Below are positions 48,936 through 61,859 of a DNA stretch of 64,000 nucleotides, piece after piece. The notes under the pieces were generated by a model. It was not told the origin of the DNA, did no database searches, and saw only the letters and a list, made by a program, of their open reading frames with translations. The number at the start of each line of letters is the position of its first letter. The first letter of the stretch is position 1. Location of the stretch: the NCBI GenBank assembly GCA_026874595.1, contig CM049310.1:26709058-26773057 (forward strand), written 5' to 3'. This DNA comes from Sipunculus nudus (taxonomy: Eukaryota > Annelida > Sipuncula > Golfingiida > Sipunculidae). Position numbers and translations under genes: made by a program.

Positions 48936-50640
48936 CCATTGAAACATATGATTATTTATGGGGCCTAAGTTAACCTTGATTAGGATAAATACTCCTTTCC
49001 AATAGTCTGTTGTCTGTATTCTCTTGATCAAACGTGGTGACAGCTAACAGCTTAAGTAAGGGGCTGTGTCTACAAAGAAAAGTAACACCAGATCAAGTGA
49101 ACCGGCTACACTTATAGGGAACTACAATGGTTGCTAATGAAGCTGCAGATTGAGGTTTCGTAATGGTGTAAACAAACACACAGTACCTGTAATAACAGAA
49201 ATCATTACTAGGTTATTGATTGGCCATCAGTAACTGCTAGGATCACATGGATCGGGGCTTGATCCACATTATCATTACTAAACAAGGGATCAAAGGTTAA
49301 CATCTACTTAAGACATTAGACCAGTTGGTTGGTAAATTATATTGTTGATAATTTTCTTACAGCCAATAAATTCTATATGATACCATACCTCTATATGATA
49401 CCATACCTCACATGATGCAAAGTTACCCACAGAGCCTTGGCTAATAAAGCGTCTATTACTATGCATGGCATTCTGTGTTATTGAGTACTTTGTGTAAGAA
49501 TTGACCTAAAATTAATATAAACATTGTAGTGGGCCATGTAAGGAAGCAGTGATATTCCACTCAGACTCTGATAGTAATTTTTTACAGATTATTTTAAATG
49601 TTCTCAAGCTCACATGAAATGCAGCAGAAATGTGCTATCATTAATTTAACTATAATTTCATGAAACAAACAATGAAAACCAGGTGTTCACTCTATGGCAC
49701 TGCTTTTCAAGCAAGGCCCTAATAAAAGGTATTAAAATATAATCTATATCCAAATGTCTGGTCTTACTTTTGGTTGATGATATAACAAAATATGACATTT
49801 AATGACAGTGTTCACTTTTAGTTTTATCTGCACATTGTTCCAAGTAATATCACACCTGTGTCATCTAATATTGTAATATTAAATTGAATTTCAGCAAATC
49901 TACGTCACAACAAACAAGTAAACAGTAAATAATTTATTTATAACATAAACATAAATTATAATGTGCCTTATCCATGCCCAGTGCTTCACCATCACCGAAC
50001 CGTCTTAACCTAGGTAGCCTGGTCATTAATATATGATAAATATGATTAATATATTACCACTTAGCACCTAGCATGAATAAATTACCGTAAGCGACCTAGC
50101 GCTTACGAAGTGCAGCTGACCGCCGCAGGCGGCAGCACATGCAGTTTAATTGTTTGTGTGACTACTACAAAGCTAACATAGGGAAAGTTTATTTGTTCAT
50201 ACTTCCTTCAGGTGCAAGTCAGGGGTTGAGAGCAATATATTTAAAAATACAAAGCAGATTCAGAGAGATTAGAGTTCATGATTGTGATAGATCAGACATG
50301 AGACTATTACTTCAGCCATTACCGGCTATTTGTACTTTATCAGTCCATGCATTTGAGTAGTAAATCAGTTGTTTACAGAGCATATTCAGTGATACATTTT
50401 TTGTGACACCGTCATGAATTTAATACTGTCATATGACTGTCTTTTTACAGAAAACAGTTCCTGTTCTTGGGATCTTTGAGAAGACCATTACATATATTGT
50501 ATATTGTATCACTGAATTCCCAGACGAAGTCGGGATAATATTGTTTAGGCATGGACGCGCTGCGGCAGACATTTCTTTCAGGGGAGATAACTAAAAAAAT
50601 ATAATTCTCTGATCTTTACGAAAATTGACAAGTGCATGTA
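48936..50640. other. PASK intron, no gene seen
   Basis: AT-rich intron. A short CpG-bearing patch lies near 50090-50140 (GCGACCTAGCGCTTACG, CCGCCGCAGGCGG). A plus-strand ORF at 50139-50360 has no recognisable domain. Confidence 0.4.
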
Positions 50641-51617
50641 TTTGGGCGAGAGGATGAAGCCTAATTAAAATGGGGTCATGACCTTTAATAGGAGAGTGAC
50701 CTTGACCTTGAATAGGTCCTTTTTGTCAAAAATCACACATGCATTCTTAAATATCTCAAGAAATCTTGCATGGATTGTCTGGATTGATCCAAAAATCAAG
50801 TTGATACTGTTGTCATATACCAGAAACAGGAAGCACCACCTGTTATTCTTTTCTTGTTTTGGTGCTGTTTATTACCCCCATTATTGCCACTTGACAGTGC
50901 CTTGAGCATTATCAAAAACTAATATACAGATTTCTTTTATATTATGCATATACTTAGATATGGGTTATGGAATGATGTATTTAAATTGGGGTCATGACCT
51001 TTCCTATGAGAGTGGCCTTGACCTTGAATATTGCCATATATGGTAAAAATCACACAAATCATAAATATCTCAATAAGTGATGCATGGATTGGTAAAAAAC
51101 CGAAGATCTTGGATAGTGTTGTCTTCTGTGGTAGACAGGTTGTACCACCTGTCATTTTCTTGCATTCAAGACTGGTGGCACCATCTGCAACCATTTGTGT
51201 GGCATCAATCTGTATGGTTGCTTTAGGTGGAAATTGCTCATATCTCAGGAGTGGTTCAATGTATTGGTCTGATATTTGGAATGTATATACATCTTCGAGA
51301 GTTTTCTCGTAAAGCAGACAGGTGGCGCCACCTACTTTACTGTTTTTATAATATAAATTAATCCCCTTTTCTCAGGAGTGATTAACTGTATTGGCCTGAA
51401 ATTGTGCTTTCCAGCGATCTTGGATACCTCCATCTCATATTCAAGACTGACGGCACCATCTGTTTTCATGTTGCGTCCATCTGTACATTTGCTTTAGGTG
51501 AAAATTGCTCATATCTAAGGAGTGGTTCAATGTATTGGTCTGAAATTGTGCATGTACATACATCTTGGAGAGTTTTCTTGTAGACCAGACATGTGGTGCC
51601 GCTACCTATTCATTTTT
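50641..51617. repeat. Tandem repeat with GGTGGCGCCACC core
   Basis: Units at about 50690, 50990, 51180, 51320, 51430 and 51590 share GGTGG-CACCACCT cores, AGGAGTGGTTCAATGTATTGG and 'CATACATCTTGGA' stretches. Related to the array at 21.2-21.9 kb. The last unit is cut by family A at 51618. Confidence 0.6.
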
Positions 51618-51678
51618 AGCTCAGCTGACTATAAGTCATCTGAGCTATAGTCGTGGTCCATTGTCCGTCTGTCTGTCT

Positions 51679-51709
<31 letters not shown>

Positions 51710-54700
51710 CGTCTGTCTGTCCGTCCGTAAGACTGGCACGTTTTGACACCGTTGGACCTACGAATCTGAAATTCTGCATACAGTTAGATGTCCCCAAAAT
51801 CTCCTACCATGCCGAAAATTGGGTCAATAGGACTACGTTCCTTCGAAATATTAAGGAAAAACCTCAATTTTTTATTAGAAATCTATTTTTACACTTCAGG
51901 ACTACCTAATATCAAAACTACTCATCTGGTTTTCTTCATATTTACCATAAATATTCCTCTATATAGTTCCTATGGACATGCCAGAAATTAAATCAGTATT
52001 GTTTAATTTAAAAAGGTTATGGGCCCAAACATAATGGACTTTGTAAAAAAATCAGGAAAGATATTCGGTCACTTAAGACCAAAAGTGTTAAAGGTAGGGA
52101 CTTTTTTTCAGTAATACAACTTTAATTAATCAAAATTTAATTGTATACCAAAAATTAGATCAAAATCTGGTAAATTTTTTTTAAATATTGGCAAAAATAT
52201 AAAATTGGTACCTTAAATTTTGCCCAACTTTGGCCACGGCACGTTTTTTTCCTGTAAGTACTGTGGATTTAATTTTCACAGCATGTACACATAAGGATTT
52301 AATCTGTTAAAATCTGAAATTTGAAAATAAAAGCTGCAAAATTAGGCTAGTTATTGAATTTTTTTAGAGGCTCTTGTTGTATTCCCTTACATTGTCAAGC
52401 AGTCCACTTTGATGACTGTAGGTCATTCAGTGCATATCTCTGTGCTCCCCAGGCTGTTGGCATAGTTTTAGATGTCCCCAAAATCTCCTACCAAACCAAA
52501 AATTAGATCATTAGGACTTCGTTCCTTCGAGATATTAAGGGAAAACCTCCGTTTTCCATAAAAAAAGCCATTGTTACACTTCAAGGCTGCCTAATATCAA
52601 AACCACTGATCTGTTTTTGATCATATTTAGTATTCACATTCTTTCATACATTTTCTATGAACATACCAAAAATTAGGTCAGTATTGGGTATTATTTTGAA
52701 GTTATGGGCCAAAATATAATGCAGTTTTTAAAAAAATCAGGAAATTTATTTACTCACCTAACATGAGAATTGCTGAACCTAGAGACTTTTTTTCAGGAAT
52801 ATAACTTTATTTAATCAAGATTCAATTGTTTACCCAAAATAAGATATGAATTTTGCAATTTTTTCAAGTTATTTGCATAAATAAAAAATCAATACCTTAA
52901 ATTATGTCCAACTTTGGCACTGTTGATTTAATTTTCACAGCATATAAACATAAGGATTTAATCTTTCAAAATCTGAAATTTCAAAGAAATTGATTGGAAA
53001 GAATAGCTTTTATTCACGTTTTCATACACCATGTCAAGTGTTGTTTACATCTAGCCCACCTAGTAGTACAGCCTTCACTTGCATTATGTAACACACCCCA
53101 GGCAGCTTGCCTTGGCTAAGCTTGGCCACTACCAGCAGGCTTCCCCTCTGCCCTGCACTCCGCCCCCCCCCCCCCCCCCCCCGATGGTGCATAAACTAGA
53201 TGAATGTTATTATTTTCTGTATTTGATTCATTCTTATTCTAGGCTATGCTACTTTTTAGATTTTGTATTGTACCACCAGGGTTACAATGATTAAAGTGTA
53301 CATTAAATTGTGTCCACAAAGTGGTGTATTGCTATGAAAGTGTGGATGTTTATCAGATAAGTAATTCCTTACTTCAATGGAGTAAAAACTTCACCAGGTG
53401 TGAAATTGACTATTAATTCCAGTAATAAATTAAAACTAGGATAGTAATTAGCACAATGATATTGTTTGTCCCTCATTCAACCAACAGTGTGTTTACTTTA
53501 TTTGAAAAGATGTTTTATTTTATCAAATTTACTGAATCTTTTATTTTATTTTGGTGAATAAAATGAAGCATGTACTGAAAACTTCAGTGTGCAAAACTTT
53601 TTAATAGTGATTCAAGGAATATTCTTGTAGGTGCCATGTTGTGGCATTATTTTCTTATAAATTCAGTTTAAACATTTATGATTTAAAAATAATAAAATAT
53701 ATGTGTATGCATAATATGACCCAATATGAGCTACACTCTGGATGTATGATGATTGCAACTTTTGCAACAATTCTAATATTTAAACTTATAGTTTCAGTTT
53801 TTTACTCTGTATATATAATGATTGCAACTTTTGCAACAATTCTAATATTTTAACTTATATTTTCAGTTTTTTTTCATTAAAAATTTATAAAACCTGTAAA
53901 TAAAAAAAAAATGATTCAGATAAAAACTTCTTAATGGAAAAAGTGGATGTGCTTTAAACAAATAGGCTTATATATAAACTTAAATGCATTATTCCCTTGA
54001 AAGTGAAATAAAGGTATTAGTCCATTCTGTCCACTTGCCTGTCTATCTGTAAATTTTCATATGCATCACAGTATCTCAAAACTTTACTGTTTTTCTTCAT
54101 GACAGTCTTGTCAGAGTATTAGTTTGCAATCATATATTTAGAAATTTACTATAACCAAGTAGGAGGGCCCCTTTCCTCTTAGCTTTTCATATTCTTATAT
54201 AAATGCAAAACATTACAATAGAATATTTCTACATCCACCTTCGTGCTGCCCTCACTTTTCCCTTCTCCGACCCCATCCCAAAGTCAGCCTCAGTAAGCAA
54301 GAATAAGATGAATCAGATATATTCATACTTTAATATTTTGTATAACTATTCATCCATAGGTACCTATGTACATGCCAGAAATTATGTCAATATTGTGTAA
54401 TATGTAGATGTAGTGGGCATCACAATAATGTACCTTGTCAAGACTAAAGAGATATTGTGTTATACAGTCACAAATTCATAAATCACTTCATCAGCATAGT
54501 TAACCATAACTTCATATCTGTCAAATTGAAAGCTTGCAGACTACCATACACTTTAGAACCTTCAACAAATAGCCTTATCATCATTCTACTACTGCTTATT
54601 ACTGCTGTCATTGCATTCATATTTGCTCACATATATCACGATTTTCAACCCCTCCTAAATAAATAAAAATAAACCACTATATTTTACTCTATTAATCCAT

Positions 54701-54874
54701 CAGTCAGGTAATTTCATTTATCATTTACTCACATATTACATTATATTCCTTTATAATAGCCCAACATGTCCATGATATTCATAAGCTTTCTCGACTCGAT
54801 ATAGTATCACAGTGGAGAAACATTTATAGTCCAATCACGATCAGCTGAGCGCCGTGACCCATGGGTCCCTTGTT
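51618..54874 (+). mobile_element. Family A element, copy in PASK intron
   Basis: It opens AGCTCAGCTGACTATAAG with a CCGT/CTGT run at about 51665-51728 and closes CAGCTGAGC, the perfect palindrome GACCCATGGGTC and CCTTGTT at 54874. The flanks CATTTTT and ATATAATAAAT rejoin to resemble the intact tandem-repeat unit at 51340 (GTTTTTATAATATAAAT), again with no target duplication. It contains a poly-C run (53162-53182) and a 67-bp local duplication near 53750-53880. Confidence 0.75.
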
Positions 54875-55143
54875 ATATAATAAATAAATGTCCTTTTCTC
54901 AGAAGTGATTTGCCCTATTAGCCTTAAATTGTGCATGTCCATTATATGGGGATACTTTGACACTTATGGTGCCGAGAAATTCTAGTTTTAATTATCTGTA
55001 CAAGTACCTAAGTCAGCCTAAACAAAGACTACTCCTTGTCACTGATTTATATTTAATTTCAGACTCCTGTGTCACCCCTTTCTCACAAAAGATAATCCTT
55101 ACAATTCAAATACATTAATTACCATGATTGTTTTCTCTCCCAG
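54875..55143. other. End of first PASK intron
   Basis: The remainder of the interrupted tandem-repeat unit is followed by about 180 bp leading into the polypyrimidine tract TTGTTTTCTCTCCCAG of the exon 2 acceptor. Confidence 0.6.
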
Positions 55144-55384
55144 GGTTCTGCAGGGAAAAGCCACAACAGAATGTCCTTCGGCAGTCCCTCCTACCCATCA
55201 CCTTTGGACCGTATCCGCACGGGTAAGCGAGAGCGAGCGGCAGAGCTTGGTCTTCACCGCCCTCACCTGAAGTCATTTGAAGGTAACCAGTCTTTCCCCA
55301 AGCCGATCAAGTCTAAACTGCGTGAGGAGTTTGTTACTCCAGAAGACCCTCCTGATGTGAAATGTACACTCAAAGACATCAAAG
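55144..55384 (+). CDS. PASK: PASK coding exon 2
   Basis: A 241-bp exon with acceptor TTTTCTCTCCCAG and donor GTGAGT at 55385. It reads in phase 0 for 80 codons plus one base. The peptide begins G-S-A-G-K-S-H-N-R-M and contains a Pro/Ser/Lys-rich region (SFGSPSYPSPLDRI, KPIKSKLREEF, TPEDPPDVKCTLKDIK). This is the disordered segment before the first PAS domain. Higher GC content and both splice sites mark it as real. Its outgoing phase 1 matches the next exon, which begins with GT to complete a Gly codon. An internal ATG at 55171 exists, but the open phase-0 junction with 28620 makes it unlikely to be the start. Confidence 0.8.
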
Positions 55385-55798
55385 GTGAGTGTAGATCAGC
55401 TTGTCTGCTGGTGGTTGGTGATTAAAATGTTTTGAAACATGATATATTTGTATATAAAAAAAACAAGGTAAGACTGGGAAAAGAAAGCTTTTAAACTCTC
55501 ATATATGAAAACTTTAAGTCCTAATTTTAACTGACTGTCTATTTTAAGTGAGTGATGCACTTAATGTATGTACTCTAAACATCTGATGTAATTCCATTTT
55601 CACTTTGTTACAGCCCTGTTGATCCTGTCATAGTTTTACATACATTTTTCATATCTGTATGTTGAAATAGTGGATATATTTTCTTTTGTAATTCATTGAC
55701 CTTTTTAATATACACAAACAAGAATGTGATGAATGACATAACGTTTGTTTATTGGCAGTAGCAGCTGATGTATTACAAGATCCCTTGTCCTTATTTAG
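55385..55798. other. PASK intron 2
   Basis: A 414-bp intron with GT-AG ends (GTGAGT, TTATTTAG). No internal feature is recognised. Confidence 0.8.
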
Positions 55799-56004
55799 GT
55801 ATCGGGATGAATGATGTGAGTTTCTCGGTAGGGGTTAACCGGGGTAGTTTTGCCCCGCCCCCTGACCCTCAGGCCACCATGAACCTTGGCGAGAGTTGGT
55901 CCTACTACAAGTACCTTGGCGGAGCCCAGAACAACAGTAATTTCCCAAGTACTGTCAGAAACCCCAACAAGGCCATCGTGACGGTCAACGCTGCCACGTC
56001 AGAG
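55799..56004 (+). CDS. PASK: PASK coding exon 3
   Basis: A 206-bp exon that, with the one carried base, gives 69 codons and ends in phase 0 at a GTATTT donor. The peptide runs G-I-G-M-N-D-V-S-F-S-V-G, a Gly/Pro-rich stretch, W-S-Y-Y-K-Y-L-G-G, and ends R-N-P-N-K-A-I-V-T-V-N-A-A-T-S-E. The last segment is the first strand of the PAS domain: PAS folds commonly begin with a strand holding an N-K-A-I-x-T-V-like pattern followed by Thr-x-x-Ile. It joins directly to exon 4, which begins I-L-I-A-N-E. PASK is a nutrient-responsive cytoplasmic/nuclear serine/threonine kinase whose PAS domain is thought to control the kinase domain. Confidence 0.85.
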
Positions 56005-56415
56005 GTATTTATTTAGTCATAGTATATGATTATAGTTTTGTTCTGCTGTTACAATATAAACAGAGGCTGCATAATCTCACACTGATGCCATCTGGGGAGT
56101 GAACAGTAGACTACAATTTAATATTTTTTTCCCTGTCAATTAATGACCTTTCCCCCCTGTGTTCACATTGTAAGGAGATATTAAGTCGTAGATCACTCAT
56201 TGCTAAATCAGATTTCTCTCATTTATGAATTAATAACAGAAAGAAGAGGTATAATTAGTAAATGTATAATAATACTAATAATGATGAATTTTAAATTGTC
56301 AATACTTTTTACTTTGGTAGCATAAATGATAAAAAAAAAAAAAACTATAGTGGCAGTATAGTAGTGATTTACTTAATCACTGAGCTTAGGTATACTGTTT
56401 ATACCGGTGCTTATG
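56005..56415. other. PASK intron 3, proximal part
   Basis: AT-rich intron with a 15-nt A run near 56333. No gene. Confidence 0.6.
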
Positions 56416-56642
56416 TTGAGTAGTTTACCTAGCTGCTCAGTTTTCAGCTGACACAGCTACTCAGCATGAGTAGCTTCCCTTGCTGCTCAGTTTTTAGCTG
56501 ACACCACACCTCAGTGTGAGTAGCTTCCCTTGCTGCTAAGTTTTCAGCTGACACAGTCGCTCAGTGTGAGTAGCTTCCCTAGATGCTCAGTCTTCAGCTG
56601 ACACAGCTGCTCATTGTAAGTAGCTTTCCTAGATACTTAGTA
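56416..56642. repeat. 50-bp minisatellite, about 4.5 units
   Basis: The phrase GAGTAGCTTCCCT (with variants) recurs at 56418, 56468, 56518, 56568 and 56618, exactly 50 bp apart. Each unit carries GCTGCTCAGTTTTCAGCTG and ACACAGCT. Confidence 0.9.
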
Positions 56643-57055
56643 TGAGTGATTGACCTCACTTCTCAGGGAGTCATTGCTGGAGAAGGTCCTTTACATAGCT
56701 GCTATTGTTAAGGGATTAATAAAACTAAGTTGTGATCCTAATGTGAACATAGGGTCACACAGTGTACTGAAGTTAGGTCAGGTTGGTGTGTGTACAGTTA
56801 TGAAATAGCAAGACAACAAATTACTTTGAGTGTTTTAAGTCAGCCCATGCAGGTAATTATTAATGTATCTTCTGATAATAATTTTGGTGTGCATAAATCA
56901 ATAAATATATAATGTATAAAATAATTAAAGTAGCTGGCTTTTTGGGAGCAGTTCCACTTTATATTGTGTATGTAAAGTGCATGGTTATTTGGTGTAGTAT
57001 GTGAAACAAGCCAGCCACAGGTAATGTTCTAAGTTAAATCGCAGGTTAAGGCAAA
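56643..57055. other. PASK intron 3, no gene seen
   Basis: Unremarkable AT-rich intron between the minisatellite and the nested family A elements. Confidence 0.5.
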
Positions 57056-57195
57056 AATGTTTTGAAACCGTAAGACCTAGGTATCCAAAATTTGGCATAA
57101 TGTTAGATGTCCCCAAGATCTCCTACCAAGCCGAAAACTGGGTCTTTGCAACTTCGTTCCTTTGAGAAATTAAGGAAAAACCTCAATTTTTTATT

Positions 57196-60100
57196 AGCTC
57201 AGCTGACTATAAGTCATCTGAGCTATAGTCGTGGTCCATTGTCCGTCGTCCGTCCGTCTGTCCGTCCGTCCGTCCGTCCGTCCGTCCGTCCGTCCGTAGA
57301 TGTGGCACGTTTTGAAACCGTAAGACCTAGGAATCCAAAATTCGGCATAATGTTAGATGTCCCCAAGATCTCCTACCAAGCCGAAAACTAGGTCTTTGCA
57401 ACTTCGTTCCTTTGAGAAATTTAGGAAAAACCTCAATTTTTTATTAAAAACCTATTTTCACACTTCAGGACTGCCTACTATTGAAACCACTCATCTGTTT
57501 TTCCTCATATTTATCATAAATATTCCTCTATATAGTTCCTATGTACATGCCAGAAATTAGGTCTGTATTATATAATTTAAAAAAGTTATGGACCCAAACA
57601 TAATGCATTTATGAAAAAATCAGGAAAGATATTTGATCACTTAACACAAAACATGTTAAAGCTATGGACTTTTTTTCCAGTAATATAACTTTATTTTATC
57701 AAAATTAAATTGTATACCCAAAATAAGATCAAAATCTTTTTAATTTTTTAAAATATTAACAAAAAATGAAAAATTGGTACCTTAAATTTTGCCCAACTTT
57801 GACCATGGCACGTTTTTTTCCTGTAAGTACTGTGGATCTAATTTTCACAGCATGTACAAATAAGTATTTAATCTGTTTAAATCTGAAATTTGAAAAGAAA
57901 AGCTGCAAAATTAGGCTAGTTATTGAATTTTTTTGGAGGCTCTTGTTGTATTCCCTTACATTGTCAAGCAGTCCACTGTGGTCACTGTTGGTCATTCATT
58001 GCAGCTCTCTATTCTCCCAAGGTTGTTGGCATAATGTTAGATGTCCCCAAGATCTCCTACCAAGCTGAAAACGGGGTCTTTGTGACTTTGTTCCTTTGAG
58101 AAATTAAGGAAAAACCTCAATTTTTTATTAAAAACCTATTTTCACATTTCAGGACAGCCTAACTACGAAACCACTCACCTGTTTTTCCTCATATTTACCA
58201 TTAATAATCCTCTATATAGTTCCTATGTACATGTCAGAAATTAGGTCTGTATTATATGATTTAAAAAAAGTTATGGCCTCAAACATAATGCATTTTGTAA
58301 AAAATCAGGAAAGATATTTGATCACTTAAAACAAAACATTTTAAAGCTATGGACTTTTTTCCAGTAATATATCTTTAATTAATCAAAATTAAATTGTATA
58401 CCCAAAATTAGATCAAAATCTGTTAAATTTTTTAAAATATTAGCAAAAATAAAAAAATGGTACCTTAAATTTTGCCCAACTTTGGCAACGGCACGATTTT
58501 TTCCTGTAAGTACTGTGGATGTTATTTTCACAGCATGTACACATAAGGATTTAATCTGTTAAAATTTGAAATTTGAAAATAAAAGCTGCAAATTTAGGCT
58601 AGTTATTTTATTTGTTTGGAGGCTCTTGTTGTATTCCCTTACATTGTCAAGCAGTCCACTGAGGTCACTGTAGGTCATTCAGTGCAACTCTCAATGCTCC
58701 CCAGGCTATTATGTAATCCCATTACTCGGGCAAGCCCTCTCTCTTGTTGAGCTTGATCAGGCTGCCAGCATAAATACCACAGGGAGCCTTTCTCTCCCCC
58801 CCCCCCCCCCCCCCCACCCCAATCTGTTGACAGACGTGTACTCTAAACAAGATGAATCTTATAATTTCACATTTTTTCAGCGATGAACAGTAACAACAGA
58901 GACCCCTCCCTGACCCACCCCTTCAATACACAGGACTAATATACAAGACAAAGCTTATAATTTTTATGTTAAAAAATTCTTTTTGTCGAGACTTGGACAA
59001 TTTTGATTTTTTTTAAAGAAAAAATTTTCAGGAATTTAATCCTAATATTCAAATATGGTAAAATATTAGGACCTAATGTAAGTGCTAACTGACAAGATTT
59101 AAGAAGATATAAATACTTGGTAGCATTTCATTCATATCTCTTAAAGTTGGCGGGGCCTAGGTGTGAATAACACTGTTAAACCTAGTTTTTAAAATTAGGA
59201 ATATTGGTCAAACTTTGTGGGATTAATTTTTAACTCATATGGCCATATATTTAACTTTTGAAAACTTAATTACCTTCACACATTATTAGTTTATGACATG
59301 GAACTTTTATATGACACTTACCGTAGGCCCATTTTTTCCCTTGGTGCATCACTATATGGTTTCAGGCCAAAGGTTTCATTTATTACACAGTCCATATGCT
59401 TTAGCTCATGTCCATTATTCTATAATTCACAGAGGCTCATTTAAGCTGGGCCATTTTCTCTTAGCTTTTCAAATGGTTTCTGTAGTAACTCGCTTTGATT
59501 ACAGATCCAGGGTCCCACTCCAGGTCACTGGAAGCCAGCTATGCCAGGGTTTCTGATTTGTTACAGTCACTAGGGGAGATCCCCTGCTGTGACAGGTGTA
59601 CAGTTATTCTCATATCATCACATCAATCCCCCCCCCCCCATCCCCCCCCCCCCCCCCCCCCCCCCCCCGGCAGACCCAACCCACCAAGTGTGATACAGTA
59701 ATTGTTATTGTTTTCACTGTATCTCCTTAATTGTAATGCTGTTTCCACTCCGATATGCAAAAACTTTCCTTGAAAAAATAATTCAAGGTGTAATCCAGAA
59801 GATGCAATGTTGTGTAATGTAGCATTTTTAAAGAAATCAATTTTCTTTTAAATGATTTTAACAAATATAATTGAACCCATCAGTATGCTTAAATTATTAT
59901 AAAATATGAAGCACATTATGGATAAATTAAGACACAATTAAAAATTGTGAAATCTAAATCAAGTATTATTTTTAGATATTTATTGTTTTGCAGATTTAAA
60001 AGATATATTTTTGTAGTAAAAAATAAATAAACATTTGTATGCATGATGTGGTGTTATCTGAAAAGATTGAGATTTATGATGATGCAATTGAGAATTATGA

Positions 60101-60671
60101 ATCAACTTTTATATTCAGATATATATGTTAAATTGGAAATGTATAGAAATATAAACTTAAACTAGAAAATAATTGATGTGATAAAAAAATGAGGATTTAA
60201 TACAAACATTTGTTCATTATTTTCCTGCCTCAGCAGAATTTGAGATCAGGCTTTGTTTGCCCTGTTTTATGTTGTTAATTAGCTATATTTCAACTGTATA
60301 CAATTCATAAAAAAATACATATATATTTAATAATATATATTATACAAAAAATAGATTCAATTGAACAAATGTGTAAACTACTGAAATGTCAGCAGTTAAT
60401 CGAAAAACCAACTAATGATCATGGTAATAGTACAGATCATTTGTTCACAAACTGCTCACATGCTTCAGTTTCAAAATTAGGAAACACATGGTCAGGTCAC
60501 AAAATATTTTTTTGCAACAATTTCTTGCTCATCAATACAAACCAATCATATAAACCAACCATGGCCTTTATTACCTCTTCCTCTTACACTTTATCTCCAT
60601 TTGACATTATTTTAGATTTTTACCTTCAAGGTTAACGTCAGCTGAGCACAGTGACCCATAGGTCCCTTGTT
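57196..60671 (+). mobile_element. Family A element, inner nested copy
   Basis: It starts AGCTCAGCTGACTATAAG at 57196 and ends CAGCTGAGC, a GACCCATAGGTC near-palindrome and CCTTGTT at 60671. Two diverged internal modules are clear (57300-57990 and 58030-58700). Poly-C tracts lie at about 58797-58815 and 59630-59668. A plus-strand ORF with a proline run at 59495-59701 is a by-product of the C tract. No transposase. Confidence 0.8.
59628..59668. repeat. Poly-C tract in family A
   Basis: About 40 nt of C broken by one T. C runs occur at comparable places in other right-hand family A copies (23.67, 53.16 and 58.80 kb). Confidence 0.9.
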
Positions 60672-61691
60672 AAAAACCTATTTTCACACTTCAGGGCTGC
60701 CTAATATCAAAACCACTCATCTGTTTTTCCTCATATTTACCATAAATATTCCTCTATATAGTTCCTATGTACATGCCAGAAATTATGTCTGTATTATACA
60801 ATTTAAAAAAGTTATGGGCCCAAACATAATGCATTTTGTTAAAAATTAGGAAAGATATTTGATCACTTAACACAAAACATGTTAAAGCTATGGACTTTTT
60901 TTCCAGTAATATAACTTTAATTAATCAAAATTGAATTGTATACCCAAAATTAGATCAAAATCTTTGAAATTTTTTAAAATATTAACAAAAATAAAAAATT
61001 GGTACCTTAAATTTTGCCCAACTTTGACCATGGCACGTTTTTTTCCTGTAAGCACCATTGATTTAATTTTCACAGCATGTAAACATAAATATTTAGTTTG
61101 TCTAGTACTGTGGATATAATTTTCACAGCATGTTTTTGTTAGCATTTTGTCTGTTTACACCAAAAATTTGAAACCAGTTGATCAAATACTGTAGATTTTA
61201 TTCAAGTTTTCAAGCACAATGTAACATATTGTTTACATCAAGCTAGTGTTATGCAGTTTGCAAGAGCTCAGCTCCCCAGCTTCAGCTCTCAGTTCCTAAA
61301 ATTTGGAAAACAATAAGATATCTCCTAAATCCCCTACCATGGCAAGACTTTGGTCACTAGGACTTAATACCTTTGAGATATTAATGAAAAACTTCATTTT
61401 AATTTATTATTTTAAATATTTTTAAATTCTGACTTTAATCATATATAATATACATATTTTCTAAACATTTCTATGCAGATGCCAGAAATGATGTCAGTAT
61501 TGCGTAATTGTTTTAAGTTATGGGCCCAAACATAATACAATATATGCATACATATGAAAACCAAATATTGTAAATATCAAATGCATGGTAAAATCTTTCC
61601 TTTGTCTTATTTTACATGCCAGTAAAAATGAATTATGTATTTAAAGTACTTCCCTTTATCAGCTGTGTTTTTTTCCCAATTTCTTTTACAG

Positions 61692-61859
61692 ATACTGATT
61701 GCCAATGAGATGGCATGTGAGTTATTTGGCTTCAGTCAAAATGAGCTGATTGGCCTGAATCTGAATGATCTTGTGACCCTAAAACACACAGACCATGTGA
61801 CCATGAAAGAAACGCATGTAGAGGAAACAGGAGAAATGATTGAAGTTTCAGGCAAAGTG
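61692..61859 (+). CDS. PASK: PASK coding exon 4, PAS domain core
   Basis: A 168-bp exon of exactly 56 codons, phase 0, between acceptor TTCTTTTACAG and donor GTGAGT. The peptide I-L-I-A-N-E-M-A-C-E-L-F-G-F, then N-E-L-I-G-L-N-L-N-D-L, is a classic PAS core: strand, helix with N-E/A-A-C-x-L-F-G-F/Y, then E-L-I-G-x-x-L. The following acidic segment (V-E-E-T-G-E-M-I-E-V-S-G-K-V) corresponds to the loop before the next PAS strand. Together with exon 3 this is the strongest evidence for PASK. The rest of the PAS domain and the kinase domain lie to the right of the window. Positions of hydrophobic core residues are intact, so the gene appears functional. Confidence 0.85.

Larger units (their letters stand above)
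57056..61540 (+). mobile_element. Outer family A fragment split by family A
   Basis: 57056-57195 is family A interior (AACCGTAAGACCTAGG, GATGTCCCCAAGATCTCC), and 60672-61540 continues the same module (AAAAACCTATTTTCACACTT) to a family A second module. Removing 57196-60671 restores TTTTTTATTAAAAACC, exactly the sequence seen at 57430-57445 in the inner copy. The outer copy lacks both terminal hairpins, so it is 5' and 3' truncated. Confidence 0.7.

Noticed and set aside
59495-59701. Proline-rich ORF
   Set aside because: Produced by a poly-C tract inside a family A element.
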